Assembly: GCF_017873215.1 (NCBI RefSeq)
Contig: NZ_JAGGKA010000005.1
Location: 179,216 to 243,215, forward strand
From: Clostridium tetanomorphum
GTDB taxonomy: Bacteria; Bacillota; Clostridia; Clostridiales; Clostridiaceae
Reading direction: 5' to 3'
DNA length: 64,000 nt
Of the stretch, positions 51,819-61,274 are shown one piece after another (the first letter of the stretch is position 1; every line of letters starts with the position of its first letter). The notes beneath the pieces are model-generated. The model made no database searches. It was given only the letters and a program-made list of their open reading frames with translations, and was not told where the DNA came from. The position numbers and the translations under genes are program-made.

Positions 51819-52885
51819 TATCCTTGATGTTTATCTATCATTATTTGTTCTCTTAATCTTCTTAACCCATTTTTGATTGCCTTTGCTCTTGCCTCTCCAA
51901 TTCCTTCAACCTTATCTAGTTGTTCATAAGTAGCTTCCATTACTGCCTTTAATTCTTTAAAGTTTTTAACAAGATTTTCAATTACATTTCCAGGTATTCT
52001 TGGTATTCTATTAAGCATTCTATATCCTCTAGGGGATATAAGTGTATCCACTAATGGAACTCCAACATATCCTAAACTTTTAGATATTGCATCTAAATTA
52101 AGTAATTCTTCTGAAGATAATCCTTGAATTTGTTTATATATGTCATTATAGTCCATATAAGTTTCACAGTAATCTCTAATTAAAAGTATTCCATCCTGTT
52201 CAACTGACTTTATCAATTCATTTAATTGCATAGAAATAAGTCTTCCTTCATTTCCTAGTTCACATATATATCTTTCCATTTCACTTACAATTCTCATAAC
52301 CATTTCTGTTCTTTGTATTGCAGTCATAACGTCAAATAACGTTACTAAATCTTCAAACTCTAATACATTTAGATTATTTACAACTCTATCTAATACAGCA
52401 ACATATTTTTCCAATGTTTGTAAAGCTTGATTTGCCCTTCCTAATATAACACTGCTATCTCTTAACACATATTTTATTGTACCTTTATAAACAGTTATAA
52501 TATTTCGTCTTTGTGATATTGCTATAACAATCGTCTCTGTTTGTTTTGCTATTCTATCAGCTGTTCTATGTCTTGTTCCTGTTTCAAAAGTAGGTATACT
52601 CGAATCAGGCATTAACTGTGCATTAGCACGTATGATTCTTTTTAAATCACTACTTATTACTATAGCTCCATCCATTTTAGCTAGTTCATAAACATAAGAT
52701 GGACTATATTCAGCATCTATAACAAATCCTCCATCTACTAAATTTATTATTTGTTCATTATCTCCTAATACTATTAGTCCTCCAGTTTTTGCTCTTAATA
52801 TATTTTCTAATCCATCTCTTAAAGATGTTCCTGGAGCCATTATCTTAAGAATATTCATTAGTTCCTTATCTTTTTCCATTCTCAT
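51812..52885 (-). CDS. disA: DNA integrity scanning protein DisA, diadenylate cyclase
   Basis: This 357-residue protein has the DAC catalytic motifs [10 protein letters not shown] (DGA) and [16 protein letters not shown] (RHR) in the N-terminal domain, a helical linker, and a C-terminal HhH DNA-binding domain ([20 protein letters not shown]). It makes cyclic di-AMP from two ATP and scans for DNA damage, linked to sporulation checkpoint. It is 18 bases after radA. Confidence 0.97.
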   Translation of the reverse strand: MRMEKDKELMNILKIMAPGTSLRDGLENILRAKTGGLIVLGDNEQIINLVDGGFVIDAEYSPSYVYELAKMDGAIVISSDLKRIIRANAQLMPDSSIPTFETGTRHRTADRIAKQTETIVIAISQRRNIITVYKGTIKYVLRDSSVILGRANQALQTLEKYVAVLDRVVNNLNVLEFEDLVTLFDVMTAIQRTEMVMRIVSEMERYICELGNEGRLISMQLNELIKSVEQDGILLIRDYCETYMDYNDIYKQIQGLSSEELLNLDAISKSLGYVGVPLVDTLISPRGYRMLNRIPRIPGNVIENLVKNFKELKAVMEATYEQLDKVEGIGEARAKAIKNGLRRLREQIMIDKHQGYK

Positions 52886-52902
52886 CTTAAATCACCTTAC
52901 AC

Positions 52903-54267
52903 TCAAAATACTTTTTGTATCACTTCTTTTAAAGATGATACCCCTATAACATTTATGCCAGTTAACTGTATTTTGTCCTTATTTCTTGAAGGTATAATAA
53001 AATTCTTAAATCCCATTTTTTTACCTTCATTTACTATTCTATCACAAAATGCTACAGGTCTTACTTCTCCAGTCAACCCAACTTCTCCTACTACTAATAA
53101 CTTTTCTAACTTTGATTCATATCCTTTAATACTAGATATTAATGCTAATGAGATTCCCAAATCTCCAAAAGTGCCTTCTATATTAAGGCCTCCTACTACA
53201 TTTACATAGATATCACAATTATAAAATGGTACCTTAAGTTTTTTTTCTAATACAGCCAATATAAGATTTATTCTGGAATTGTCTACTCCTACAGAAGTTC
53301 TTCTAGGCATAACAGCCTTTGTCTCACTTGCCAAAGCTTGAACTTCCACTAAAATAGGCCTACTTCCTTCCATAATTCCTATTACTATAGAACCTTCTTT
53401 ATTAAATTCTGTATCTTCTAAAAACACTTCTGAAGGATTAGATATTTCTACAAGTCCACTTTCCCTCATTTCAAAAACCCCTATTTCACTAGTAGTTCCA
53501 AAACGATTTTTCATAGTTCTAAGTATTCTAAATTCTTCTGTTCTTTCTCCTTCAAAGGATAAAACCGTATCTACCATATGTTCTAATACTTTTGGCCCTG
53601 CTAAAGCTCCCTGCTTAGTTACATGAGCTACTATAAAAAATGGTATATTTCTATTCTTTCCTATTCTCATTATCTGATTTGAGCTTTCTCTAACTTGGGA
53701 CACACTGCCTGGTGCTGATGTAACTGATGGACTATATAGGGTTTGTATAGAATCAATTATAACAAATATTGGTTTTGTATTATCTATATGTTGTTCAATG
53801 TCTTCTATATTTGTCTCGGATACAATAAAAAGTTCTTTAGATAAAGTTCCAAGTCTATCTCCTCTTATTTTTATCTGTTCTTCTGATTCTTCTCCTGATA
53901 TATATAATACTCTTCCATATTTATTTGAAATGTTATTTGCCGCTTGTAATAACAAAGTAGATTTTCCTATACCTGGATCTCCTGATATTAATGTAAGAGA
54001 TCCTTTAACTATTCCTCCACCTAATACTCTATTTAATTCATTAATTTCAGTATCAAGTCTTTCATAAGATATAGATTTAATATCTACTATACTTTGTGGT
54101 ACACTATTATTTTTAATATTAGACAAAGTATTCCCAATAGAACTTTTTGAACTTTTCAACTCTTCTACCATGCTATTCCACACGCCACAATTAGGACATT
54201 TACCAATCCATTTTGGTGATTCATATCCACATTCTTGACATACAAAACAGCTCTTGACTTTCCCCAT
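52903..54267 (-). CDS. radA: DNA repair protein RadA
   Basis: I start at ATG 54267 (AGGAG eight bases upstream), giving 454 residues. An N-terminal zinc finger (CFVCQECGYESPKWIGKCPN), a RecA-like ATPase with Walker A SGDPGIGKSTLL, the RadA motif KNRFG in MKNRFGTTSEIG, and a C-terminal Lon-like domain are all there. It aids branch migration in recombination. It forms a pair with disA. Upstream, a terminator separates it from clpC, and TATAAT at 54306-54301 may be its own -10. Confidence 0.96.
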   Translation of the reverse strand: MGKVKSCFVCQECGYESPKWIGKCPNCGVWNSMVEELKSSKSSIGNTLSNIKNNSVPQSIVDIKSISYERLDTEINELNRVLGGGIVKGSLTLISGDPGIGKSTLLLQAANNISNKYGRVLYISGEESEEQIKIRGDRLGTLSKELFIVSETNIEDIEQHIDNTKPIFVIIDSIQTLYSPSVTSAPGSVSQVRESSNQIMRIGKNRNIPFFIVAHVTKQGALAGPKVLEHMVDTVLSFEGERTEEFRILRTMKNRFGTTSEIGVFEMRESGLVEISNPSEVFLEDTEFNKEGSIVIGIMEGSRPILVEVQALASETKAVMPRRTSVGVDNSRINLILAVLEKKLKVPFYNCDIYVNVVGGLNIEGTFGDLGISLALISSIKGYESKLEKLLVVGEVGLTGEVRPVAFCDRIVNEGKKMGFKNFIIPSRNKDKIQLTGINVIGVSSLKEVIQKVF

Positions 54268-54339
54268 TAAATCAACTCCTAATATTCTGTACAAATTACT
54301 ATTATACAATATTATTGCAAAGTTTTGTGAAGAATAAAC

Positions 54340-54370
54340 AAGGAAGTTTTAAAAAATTTAAAACTTCCTT
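54340..54370 (-). terminator. Terminator after clpC
   Basis: AAGGAAGTTTTA and TAAAACTTCCTT pair around a short A/T loop, followed on the minus strand by GTTTATTCTTC. It lies about 85 bases past the clpC stop and separates the heat-shock operon from radA. Confidence 0.8.
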
Positions 54371-54453
54371 TAAAATTAAAAAATTACATTTAATAAATTG
54401 CTAATAATATTATTGTAAATTGGAGGCAACATAAAATTGTTTCCCTTAACTTT

Positions 54454-56886
54454 TTAAACTTTGTTAAATATTAATTCGCTATCATTAGCAGTAATCTGGA
54501 CTTTATCTCCTTTTCCAATATTACCCTTCAATATTTCTTCTGATAATCTATCCTCTACAGTCTTTGTAATGGCCCTTCTAAGCGGTCTAGCTCCATATAC
54601 TAAATCAAATCCTTTTTTAGCTAATAGATTTTCTGCTTCATTATCAAAACTTATATTAATATTTTGTTCTCCCAATCTCTCTGCTACTGATTTTAACATT
54701 AATCCAACTATCTGTTTTAGGTCGTTTTCTTCTAGCTGATGGAATACAATTATATCATCAATTCTATTTAGAAATTCTGGTCTAAATGAACGCTTTAATT
54801 CTTCCATTACATTTTCTTTCATCTTCTCATACTGATTTTCGCTCTCATTAGAATCAATAGTAAATCCTAAAGATTTCTGCTTCTTAATGGTGGATGCTCC
54901 TACATTAGATGTCATTATAATAATTGTATTTTTAAAATTTACTGTTTTTCCCTTACCATCAGTTAATATACCATCTTCTAATATTTGTAGTAATATGTTA
55001 AATACATCAGGATGAGCTTTTTCAATTTCATCAAATAGAACTACAGAATAAGGATTTCTCCTCACTTTTTCTGTTAACTGTCCTCCTTCATCGTATCCTA
55101 CATATCCTGGAGGTGACCCTACTAATCTTGAAACCGTATGCTTTTCCATATACTCTGACATATCTATTCTTATCATACTACTTTCATCACCAAACATAGC
55201 CTCGGCTAATGCTTTGGATAGTTCTGTTTTTCCTACTCCTGTTGGCCCTAAGAATATAAATGATCCTATTGGCCTTTTTGGATCTTTCAAGCCAACTCTA
55301 GCTCTTCTTACTGCCCTTGCAACAGATTTTACTGCTTCATTTTGACCTATTACTCTATTGTGTAAAATTTGTTCTAATTTTAATAACCTTTCAGATTCTT
55401 TTTCTGTAAGTTTTTCTACTGGAATATTAGTCCATTTTGACACAACAGAAGCTATTTGTGTTTCTCCAACAATTAGTGTAGACACTTGTTTTTGAGTTTT
55501 CCAATCTGATTTTATATTATCCAATCTATCTTTTAATTCTTTTTCATTATCTCTTAACTGTGCTGCCTTTTCAAAATCCTGTACCCTTATTGCATCTTCC
55601 TTTTCCTTTGTTATCTTTTCTAACTCTTCTTCTAATTGCTTCATATCTGGGGGCGCTATCATATTTTCAATTCTTACCTTAGAAGCAGCTTCATCTATCA
55701 AATCTATAGCTTTATCAGGTAAATATCTATCAGTAATATATCTATCGGATAAATTAACTGCTGCATCTATAGCATCATCTGTTATCTTAACTCTATGATG
55801 TGCTTCATATTTATCTCTTAATCCATTTAAAATAAGTATAGCTTCTTCTTTACTTGGCTCTCCTACCATAATAGGCTGAAATCTTCTTTCCAATGCTGCA
55901 TCTTTTTCTATATACTTTCTATATTCATCTATGGTAGTTGCTCCTATACATTGTATTTCTCCTCTTGCTAATGCTGGCTTTAAAATATTTGAGGCATCAA
56001 TAGCTCCTTCTGCAGCTCCAGCTCCTACAATAGTATGAATTTCATCTATAAATAAAATCACGTTACCGGATTTTCTTATTTCTTCCATAACCTTTTTTAA
56101 CCTATCTTCAAATTCACCTCTATATTTAGAGCCTGCAATCATTGATGATAAATCTAGTGTAACTACTCTTTTATCCTTTAAAATCTCTGGTATATTTCCC
56201 TCAACTATCTTTTGTGCTAATCCTTCGGCAATTGCTGTTTTACCTACTCCTGGATCACCAATTAGACAAGGATTATTCTTATTTCTTCTGCACAATATTT
56301 CTAATACTCTTTGAGTTTCTTTATCTCTTCCTATAACAGGATCAAGCTTTCCCTCTCTAGCCATTTCAGTTAGTTCTCTTCCAAACTGGTTTAATGTTGG
56401 AGTCCCTTCATTTGTTCTCTTATTTGTATTTACATTATTAATAGGCTGCTCTCCAACTAAATTCTCTAGTAACTCTTTTCTAAGTTTATCAAAATCGGCT
56501 CCTAAATTACTTAATATAGTAAATGCTACACCTTCAGACTCCTTTATTAATGCAAGTAAAATATGCTCAGGACTAATAAAATTATGATTTAAATTCCTTG
56601 CCTCCAAAAGACTCAATTCTAAAAGTCTCTTAGTTCTAGGTGTAAGCGGGATTTCATTTCTATATACATCTATTTCCCCTTTACCCTCGTACTCTTCAAT
56701 TAAAGTTTTTACATCTTCTATTGATATATTCATATTGCTTAATATATTTTTAGCTACTCCATCTTCTTTTAAAATTCCTAATAATATATGTTCAGTTCCT
56801 ACATATCCATGTTGTAAACTTTGAGCCTCTTGCTGAGCATACATCAAAACTTTTTGAGCTCTTTCTGTAAATCTTCCAAACATCAT
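54454..56886 (-). CDS. clpC: ATP-dependent Clp protease ATP-binding subunit ClpC
   Basis: This 810-residue AAA+ unfoldase has N-terminal Clp repeats (about 1-145), AAA-1 with [16 protein letters not shown], a middle UVR segment ([20 protein letters not shown]) and AAA-2 with [19 protein letters not shown]. The UVR-containing middle domain is where MecA and McsB act. It feeds phosphoarginine-tagged proteins to ClpP. It is the last gene of ctsR-mcsA-mcsB-clpC, with 37 bases before its start. Confidence 0.97.
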   Translation of the reverse strand: MMFGRFTERAQKVLMYAQQEAQSLQHGYVGTEHILLGILKEDGVAKNILSNMNISIEDVKTLIEEYEGKGEIDVYRNEIPLTPRTKRLLELSLLEARNLNHNFISPEHILLALIKESEGVAFTILSNLGADFDKLRKELLENLVGEQPINNVNTNKRTNEGTPTLNQFGRELTEMAREGKLDPVIGRDKETQRVLEILCRRNKNNPCLIGDPGVGKTAIAEGLAQKIVEGNIPEILKDKRVVTLDLSSMIAGSKYRGEFEDRLKKVMEEIRKSGNVILFIDEIHTIVGAGAAEGAIDASNILKPALARGEIQCIGATTIDEYRKYIEKDAALERRFQPIMVGEPSKEEAILILNGLRDKYEAHHRVKITDDAIDAAVNLSDRYITDRYLPDKAIDLIDEAASKVRIENMIAPPDMKQLEEELEKITKEKEDAIRVQDFEKAAQLRDNEKELKDRLDNIKSDWKTQKQVSTLIVGETQIASVVSKWTNIPVEKLTEKESERLLKLEQILHNRVIGQNEAVKSVARAVRRARVGLKDPKRPIGSFIFLGPTGVGKTELSKALAEAMFGDESSMIRIDMSEYMEKHTVSRLVGSPPGYVGYDEGGQLTEKVRRNPYSVVLFDEIEKAHPDVFNILLQILEDGILTDGKGKTVNFKNTIIIMTSNVGASTIKKQKSLGFTIDSNESENQYEKMKENVMEELKRSFRPEFLNRIDDIIVFHQLEENDLKQIVGLMLKSVAERLGEQNINISFDNEAENLLAKKGFDLVYGARPLRRAITKTVEDRLSEEILKGNIGKGDKVQITANDSELIFNKV

Positions 56887-56923
56887 TTTAATTCACCACC
56901 TCACAAATTTCTTTTCTCAATCA

Positions 56924-57958
56924 TTAATTATTTGTTTTAGCAAGTCTTTCTCTTACAAGCTTTGCTCTATTTAAATTTCTTAAGTTATCAGTAAATTTAT
57001 CATTATATGATTTTTGTAGCATAGCTGGTTGAACATCTACAATTAATGAATTTAATATTTCTTTATTTACTTCATTAATTATACCCATTTCAATCCCAAA
57101 TCTTACATCTGATAAGAAGTTTAAGCATTCTCCTGTTTCTAAAAGAACTGCTGACTTAAGAATTCCTAATGACCTATATATTTTATCTTCTAATTCGTAT
57201 TTATAGTTACTTATTAACTTTTGTCTACATAAATTTTCCTGATTGATAATCTCACCAACTACTGCTTTTAAATTATCTATTATCTCTTTCTCACTTAATC
57301 CCAATGTTATCTGATTAGAGATTTGATATATATTCCCTCTAGAAATTGAACCTTCTCCATATAATCCTCTTATAGTCATTCCTACTTGGGTCAAAACCTT
57401 CAATACTCCATTCATCTCATTATTCATTGATAAAGCAGGTAGATGTATCATAACCGAAGCCCTTAAGCCTGTTCCAATATTGGTAGGGCAAGCTGTTAGA
57501 TATCCTAATTTTTCATCATATGCATAGTCTAATTTTTCTTCAAGAAAATTATCTATTTTATCTGCTGAATCATAAGCCTCTTCTAAATTCATTCCTGAAG
57601 TTATACATTGTAATCTTAGATGATCTTCTTCATTTATCATTATGCTTACGGTTTCATCCTTATTTAAAATAAAAGCTGATTTTTTATTATTTGTAATTAA
57701 CTTATTACTTATCAAATGTTTTTCTAAATAAGCTCTATTATTAATATCGTCCATTTGCCATAAATAAAGAGTTTTATAGTCTTCTTCTGTGTGAATGGAA
57801 GTATAAAAAGCTTCTTCTACTTTGTTAACAACATCTCTGCCCTCATCTTCTTTTAATTTATGAGGAAAAGATATATCTTTAATATTTCTTGCTAATCTTA
57901 TCCTACTACTTAATACTATATCTTTATTCCCCCCTGAGAAATTTAACCAGTTTTCCAC
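56924..57958 (-). CDS. mcsB: Protein arginine kinase McsB
   Basis: This 344-residue protein keeps only the catalytic phosphagen-kinase domain: SSRIRLARNIKDISFPHK near the N-terminus and CPTNIGTGLRASVMIHLP with the catalytic cysteine near residue 170. It phosphorylates arginines, marking proteins for ClpCP, and inactivates CtsR in stress. The start is GTG, with GGGAGGTATAAAA upstream, two bases past mcsA. Confidence 0.96.
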   Translation of the reverse strand: MENWLNFSGGNKDIVLSSRIRLARNIKDISFPHKLKEDEGRDVVNKVEEAFYTSIHTEEDYKTLYLWQMDDINNRAYLEKHLISNKLITNNKKSAFILNKDETVSIMINEEDHLRLQCITSGMNLEEAYDSADKIDNFLEEKLDYAYDEKLGYLTACPTNIGTGLRASVMIHLPALSMNNEMNGVLKVLTQVGMTIRGLYGEGSISRGNIYQISNQITLGLSEKEIIDNLKAVVGEIINQENLCRQKLISNYKYELEDKIYRSLGILKSAVLLETGECLNFLSDVRFGIEMGIINEVNKEILNSLIVDVQPAMLQKSYNDKFTDNLRNLNRAKLVRERLAKTNN

Positions 57959-57960
57959 TT

Positions 57961-58488
57961 TTATACCTCCCCTCCATTTTCTTTCTGAAACGCTCTTATT
58001 TTATCCCTTATTTCCGCTGCCTTTTCATATTCTTCTGTTAATATAGCCTTTTCCAGTTCTTCCTTTAAAGACGCTATTTTTTTCTTATCTATAATATCCT
58101 TTCCTGCTTTTCTTGGAATCTTTCCAACATGCTCAATACTTCCTTGTACTCTTTTGATTACAGGCATCAATGTACAACTCAGATTTTTATAACATTCACT
58201 ACATCCCATAAGTCCTTTTTCCTTAAATTCTGTATAAGACGTACTACAATTTTTACAGGTTGGTATAAAATCATTATTTTTCTGTAATGGCTGGTTCATA
58301 TAGTCCATAATGCCACTCAATATATTTTGAAAAGTAAATGGTGATGGGAAGTTTATATCTGTAGCTGAACTAAATGTTCCCATTTCCTTTGCACATCTCT
58401 CACATAAATTTAGCTCTTGTTTTACTCCATTTATAACCTTGGCTATATGAACATTTGCATCGTTTTTTTTACATCTTTCACATAACAT
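57961..58488 (-). CDS. mcsA: McsB activator McsA (zinc-finger, UVR)
   Basis: I start at ATG 58488 (GGAGGAAATATT upstream), giving 175 residues starting MLCERCKKNDANVHIAKV. Four CxxC pairs (CERC, CERC, CKNC, CSEC) form two zinc fingers, and a C-terminal UVR motif (SLKEELEKAILTEEYEKAAE) ends the protein. It activates McsB. Confidence 0.95.
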   Translation of the reverse strand: MLCERCKKNDANVHIAKVINGVKQELNLCERCAKEMGTFSSATDINFPSPFTFQNILSGIMDYMNQPLQKNNDFIPTCKNCSTSYTEFKEKGLMGCSECYKNLSCTLMPVIKRVQGSIEHVGKIPRKAGKDIIDKKKIASLKEELEKAILTEEYEKAAEIRDKIRAFQKENGGEV

Positions 58489-58555
58489 AATATTTCCTCC
58501 CAATACAATTAGCAATTATTCTAATTTATAACAATTATATCATAATTGGTAAAAT

Positions 58556-59014
58556 CTACAATAATAGTACAGTCAACATATTCTTTAATATCTCTGCTCT
58601 AACTTTATTTCTATTATATCCAGCTAAATTAAGTGTTCTATCATTGATAGCTACTTTAATAAGATTAGCTTCTATTTCATTTATGGTATTAGATTCTAAT
58701 AAATTATCTATTATTTGTATAGCTCTATGAAAGGTAATATTGTCTCCTATATTATTATTTAGAACATCTATCAAATACTTATTATGATGAAAATCTACAT
58801 GCTTAATTATTATGCATCCGCCTCCACCACGTTTGCTTTCTACATAATATCCTTTTTCTGTAGTGAAGCGAGTAGTTAATACATAATTTATTTGAGAAGG
58901 AGCGCAACTAAAATAGTTGGCTAATTCATTTCTTTGTATTTGAAGCTGTCTTTCCTCTGTGTTCTGTAGCATTTCTTTTATAAATTCTTCAATAATATCA
59001 GATAATCTTGCCAT
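58556..59014 (-). CDS. ctsR: Transcriptional repressor CtsR
   Basis: I start at ATG 59014 (GGAAGGTGGGCTTT upstream), giving 152 residues beginning MARLSDIIEEFIKEML. The winged helix RNELANYFSCAPSQINYVLT and the tetraglycine heat-sensing wing ESKRGGGGCIIIKH are clear. It represses its own operon and clp genes below heat stress; a matching operator lies in its promoter. Confidence 0.96.
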   Translation of the reverse strand: MARLSDIIEEFIKEMLQNTEERQLQIQRNELANYFSCAPSQINYVLTTRFTTEKGYYVESKRGGGGCIIIKHVDFHHNKYLIDVLNNNIGDNITFHRAIQIIDNLLESNTINEIEANLIKVAINDRTLNLAGYNRNKVRAEILKNMLTVLLL

Positions 59015-59032
59015 AAAGCCCACCTTCCTGAC

Positions 59033-59049
59033 TTTGTCTTTCTTTGACT
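59033..59049 (-). promoter_or_regulatory. CtsR operator (heptad direct repeat)
   Basis: AGTCAAA-GAA-AGACAAA on the minus strand fits the CtsR box (RGTCAAA, three bases, RGTCAAA) with one mismatch. It lies nine bases downstream of the -10, over the transcription start. Confidence 0.85.
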
Positions 59050-59057
59050 TTTGTTTT

Positions 59058-59086
59058 ATGATAATATTTTTTATATAAATATTCAA
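59058..59086 (-). promoter_or_regulatory. Promoter of ctsR-mcsA-mcsB-clpC
   Basis: -35 TTGAAT (59086-59081) and -10 TATCAT (59063-59058) are 17 bases apart, directly upstream of the CtsR box. Confidence 0.75.
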
Positions 59087-59216
59087 TTATTAAATTATTT
59101 CATAATACAATAAAAATACCTATTAATTAATATTATATCCATCTTTCTAAATAAAACTAACTTTTACTCTAACTATTTCTATTATAGCATAATTCTCTAC
59201 AATCAAAGTAATTATA

Positions 59217-59244
59217 AATTGTAGTAGCTAATGCTACTACAATT
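59217..59244 (-). terminator. Terminator after the histidine phosphatase gene
   Basis: AATTGTAGTAGC and GCTACTACAATT form a 12-base-pair stem with a four-base loop (TTAG or TAAT), about 60 bases past the gene. A T run is weak on the minus strand. Confidence 0.7.
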
Positions 59245-59304
59245 ACTTTTAATATATTGTGAATTAATTCTTGTCTATATTATATTTTTTAAACCATACA
59301 CACT

Positions 59305-59940
59305 TTAAACCGCTTTTATTTCTTCTAAATTATCTAAATGTGAAGCATCTGCATGCATTATAACTTTTCTAACGTTATCCTTAATCTCTACCTTAGTTAA
59401 ACTAGTTGGATGTATATAAGGGGGTGACCATAACCTTTCTAATGAAATATCATTAATATAGGACATTATTGATTTTAATGCTACTGTATGAGTAACAATA
59501 AGAACAACTTTTCCCTTATTCTCTTTTACTATTTGTTCAATAAAGTTTTGAGTCCTTTGTTTGACTTGCATAAAGCTTTCTCCACCTAAAGGCTTATATA
59601 AATGTGGAGCATTCCAAAAATTAAATAGCTGTTCTTTATATAAATTATCTATTTCTTCTTGAGACATACCTTCCCATATACCCATATTTATCTCTCTAAT
59701 TCTATCATCTTTTATCATTTTAATGTCTCTACATCCTCTAACTATCTCTGCAGTTTTAAATGCTCTTCCTATAGGACTTGTATATATATAATCAATATTT
59801 GTATTTGCCATTCTTTTACTCAGCGACTTGGCTTGTTTAATGCCCAACTCAGTAAGTGGCGAATCCTTCCATCCTTGCATTCTTTTTTGAGTATTCCATA
59901 ATGTTTGTCCATGTCTTGTTATAAATAAAGTTGTTTTCAT
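59305..59940 (-). CDS. Histidine phosphatase family protein
   Basis: This 211-residue protein has the RHG motif FITRHGQTLWNTQKRMQGW and the second catalytic His in VLIVTHTVALKS, typical of phosphoglycerate-mutase-like phosphatases. Members dephosphorylate diverse small substrates, so the substrate cannot be assigned; alpha-ribazole phosphatase-type and broad-specificity forms are possible. Its ATG overlaps the upstream ROK remnant stop by four bases (ATGA), so translation may depend on the remnant. Confidence 0.88.
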   Translation of the reverse strand: MKTTLFITRHGQTLWNTQKRMQGWKDSPLTELGIKQAKSLSKRMANTNIDYIYTSPIGRAFKTAEIVRGCRDIKMIKDDRIREINMGIWEGMSQEEIDNLYKEQLFNFWNAPHLYKPLGGESFMQVKQRTQNFIEQIVKENKGKVVLIVTHTVALKSIMSYINDISLERLWSPPYIHPTSLTKVEIKDNVRKVIMHADASHLDNLEEIKAV

Positions 59941-60158
59941 AATGCTATGCCCTCCTCTGTTAACACTAATATTATTAATCCAACCACACCAGTATGTACT
60001 CCTACTGCCTCTTTAAACATTTCATAAGCAGTAATATTTTTATATTTAGTATTAGTATATATAGTACATTGACTAACTATATTTCCTTTTAAATCTGAAA
60101 GCACAGAATTTATCTTAGTTCCTCCCAAATCAATTCCTGTAACATAATTCTTATCCAT
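59937..60158 (-). pseudogene. ROK family kinase remnant with a large internal deletion
   Basis: This 73-residue frame starts MDKNYVTGIDLGGTKINSVL, the phosphate-binding start of ROK sugar kinases, and ends VGVHTGVVGLIILVLTEEG, which resembles the ROK C-terminal end (LGxxAGxxGA). The roughly 230 residues between, with the catalytic aspartate and zinc cysteines, are missing, while the frame stays open. GGGGGAGTTTAA precedes the ATG and the stop overlaps the next gene, so it is probably still translated. It cannot be an active kinase. Confidence 0.75.
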
Positions 60159-60221
60159 TTAAACTCCCCCAATGCATATAAACAAATAAAAACATGGTTT
60201 ATACATATTATATCATAATTA

Positions 60222-60467
60222 CTAATACATTTTATTTTTTCTACTAGCTACTATATAATATTTGCAATCCTTCAATTCTTCACTTCTTATAATATCAAAT
60301 CCTTTATCTTTTAGCATACTACATATAATCTTAAAATTATCTTTATCATTATAGTTTATATTAATAATCAATTTATCAGATTCACCAACTACATCTATAT
60401 AATCATTTATACTACTATAATCAGAAAGATTAATAACTCCATTTATATCTAAATTATATTCTGACAT
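60222..60467 (-). CDS. Small hypothetical protein
   Basis: This 81-residue protein begins MSEYNLDINGVINLSDYSSI and is rich in Asp, Asn, Ile and Lys. It has no signal peptide, membrane segment or motif I recognise; it could fold as a small alpha/beta domain (VVGESDKLIININY then IICSMLKDKGFDIIRSEELK). GAAAGGGGAATTATAA precedes the ATG. It precedes the ROK remnant by 63 bases. A real gene is likely, but function is unknown. Confidence 0.6.
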   Translation of the reverse strand: MSEYNLDINGVINLSDYSSINDYIDVVGESDKLIININYNDKDNFKIICSMLKDKGFDIIRSEELKDCKYYIVASRKNKMY

Positions 60468-60560
60468 TTATAATTCCCCTTTCATACTCCATATTATTTT
60501 TTGTAAATAAAAATAAAATATTCACACAATAAAAAAATACTAACTACTGTTTACAAATCA

Positions 60561-60589
60561 TTGGTATTTATTCATAATAATGATATAAT
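60561..60589 (+). promoter_or_regulatory. Rubrerythrin promoter
   Basis: -35 TTGGTA (60561-60566) and -10 TATAAT (60584-60589), 17 bases apart, about 50 bases before the start codon. ATCATT (60557-60562) and AATGAT (60579-60584) make a loose dyad around the spacer. Confidence 0.6.
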
Positions 60590-60639
60590 ATAAATATATT
60601 CAATTACTCACAATAAAATAATAAATAGGAGGTAATAAT

Positions 60640-61227
60640 ATGAAATCATTGAAAGGAACTAAAACTGCTGAAAATTTAATGAAAGCTTTTGCTGGAGAAT
60701 CTCAGGCTAGAAACAGATATACATACTATGCCTCACAAGCTAAAAAGGAAGGCTTTGTTCAAATATCAAATTTGTTTTTAGAAACTGCTGATAATGAAAA
60801 AGAACATGCAAAAAGATTTTTTAAACTTCTAAATGAATCTTTACAGGGTGAAAGTATTGAAATCAATGAAGCTAGTTATCCTGTAGGTCTTTCCGATACT
60901 AAAACCAATCTAGAATATGCTGCAAATGGTGAACATGAAGAATGGTCCATGCTATATCCAGAGTTTGCCAAAGTTGCTGACGAAGAAGGCTTCCCTTCAA
61001 TAGCTACTGTATTTAGAAAAATAGCTGAAGTAGAAGTAAGACATGAAAACAGATATAGAAAATTGTTGGAAAATTTAATCAATAATAAAGTATTTAAAAA
61101 GGACGAGCCTGTTTTATGGAAATGTAATAATTGTGGATACATTTATGAAGGAGTAGAGGCTCCTGAAGTCTGTCCTGCTTGTGCTCATCCTCAAGCTCAT
61201 TTTGAAGTATTTATAGAAAATTATTAA
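60640..61227 (+). CDS. rbr: Rubrerythrin
   Basis: This 195-residue protein has a ferritin-like di-iron domain (AFAGESQARNRYTYYASQAK, ETADNEKEHAKRFF and later VEVRHENRYRKLL supply Glu and His ligands) and a C-terminal rubredoxin-like centre with CNNCGY and CPACAHP. It reduces hydrogen peroxide in anaerobes. AGGAGG eight bases before the ATG. It is transcribed alone and convergently with the EF-G-like gene. Confidence 0.96.
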   Translation: MKSLKGTKTAENLMKAFAGESQARNRYTYYASQAKKEGFVQISNLFLETADNEKEHAKRFFKLLNESLQGESIEINEASYPVGLSDTKTNLEYAANGEHEEWSMLYPEFAKVADEEGFPSIATVFRKIAEVEVRHENRYRKLLENLINNKVFKKDEPVLWKCNNCGYIYEGVEAPEVCPACAHPQAHFEVFIENY

Positions 61228-61240
61228 TTATAAGCATTAT

Positions 61241-61268
61241 AAAAACCCCTATGCCATAGGGGTTTTTA
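61241..61268. terminator. Bidirectional terminator between rubrerythrin and the EF-G-like gene
   Basis: AAAAACCCCTATG and CATAGGGGTTTTT form an almost unbroken stem with A and T runs on both sides, so it works on both strands between the converging genes. Confidence 0.92.
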
Positions 61269-61274
61269 TAATAC

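Noticed and set aside
59937..60158. A functional small glucokinase
   Set aside because: Only the two ends of a ROK protein are present; the catalytic Asp and the zinc cysteines are gone.
60570..60590. A PerR box in the rubrerythrin promoter
   Set aside because: TTCATAATAATGATATAA has some similarity to TTATAATNATTATAA but several mismatches in both halves; A/T richness explains it.
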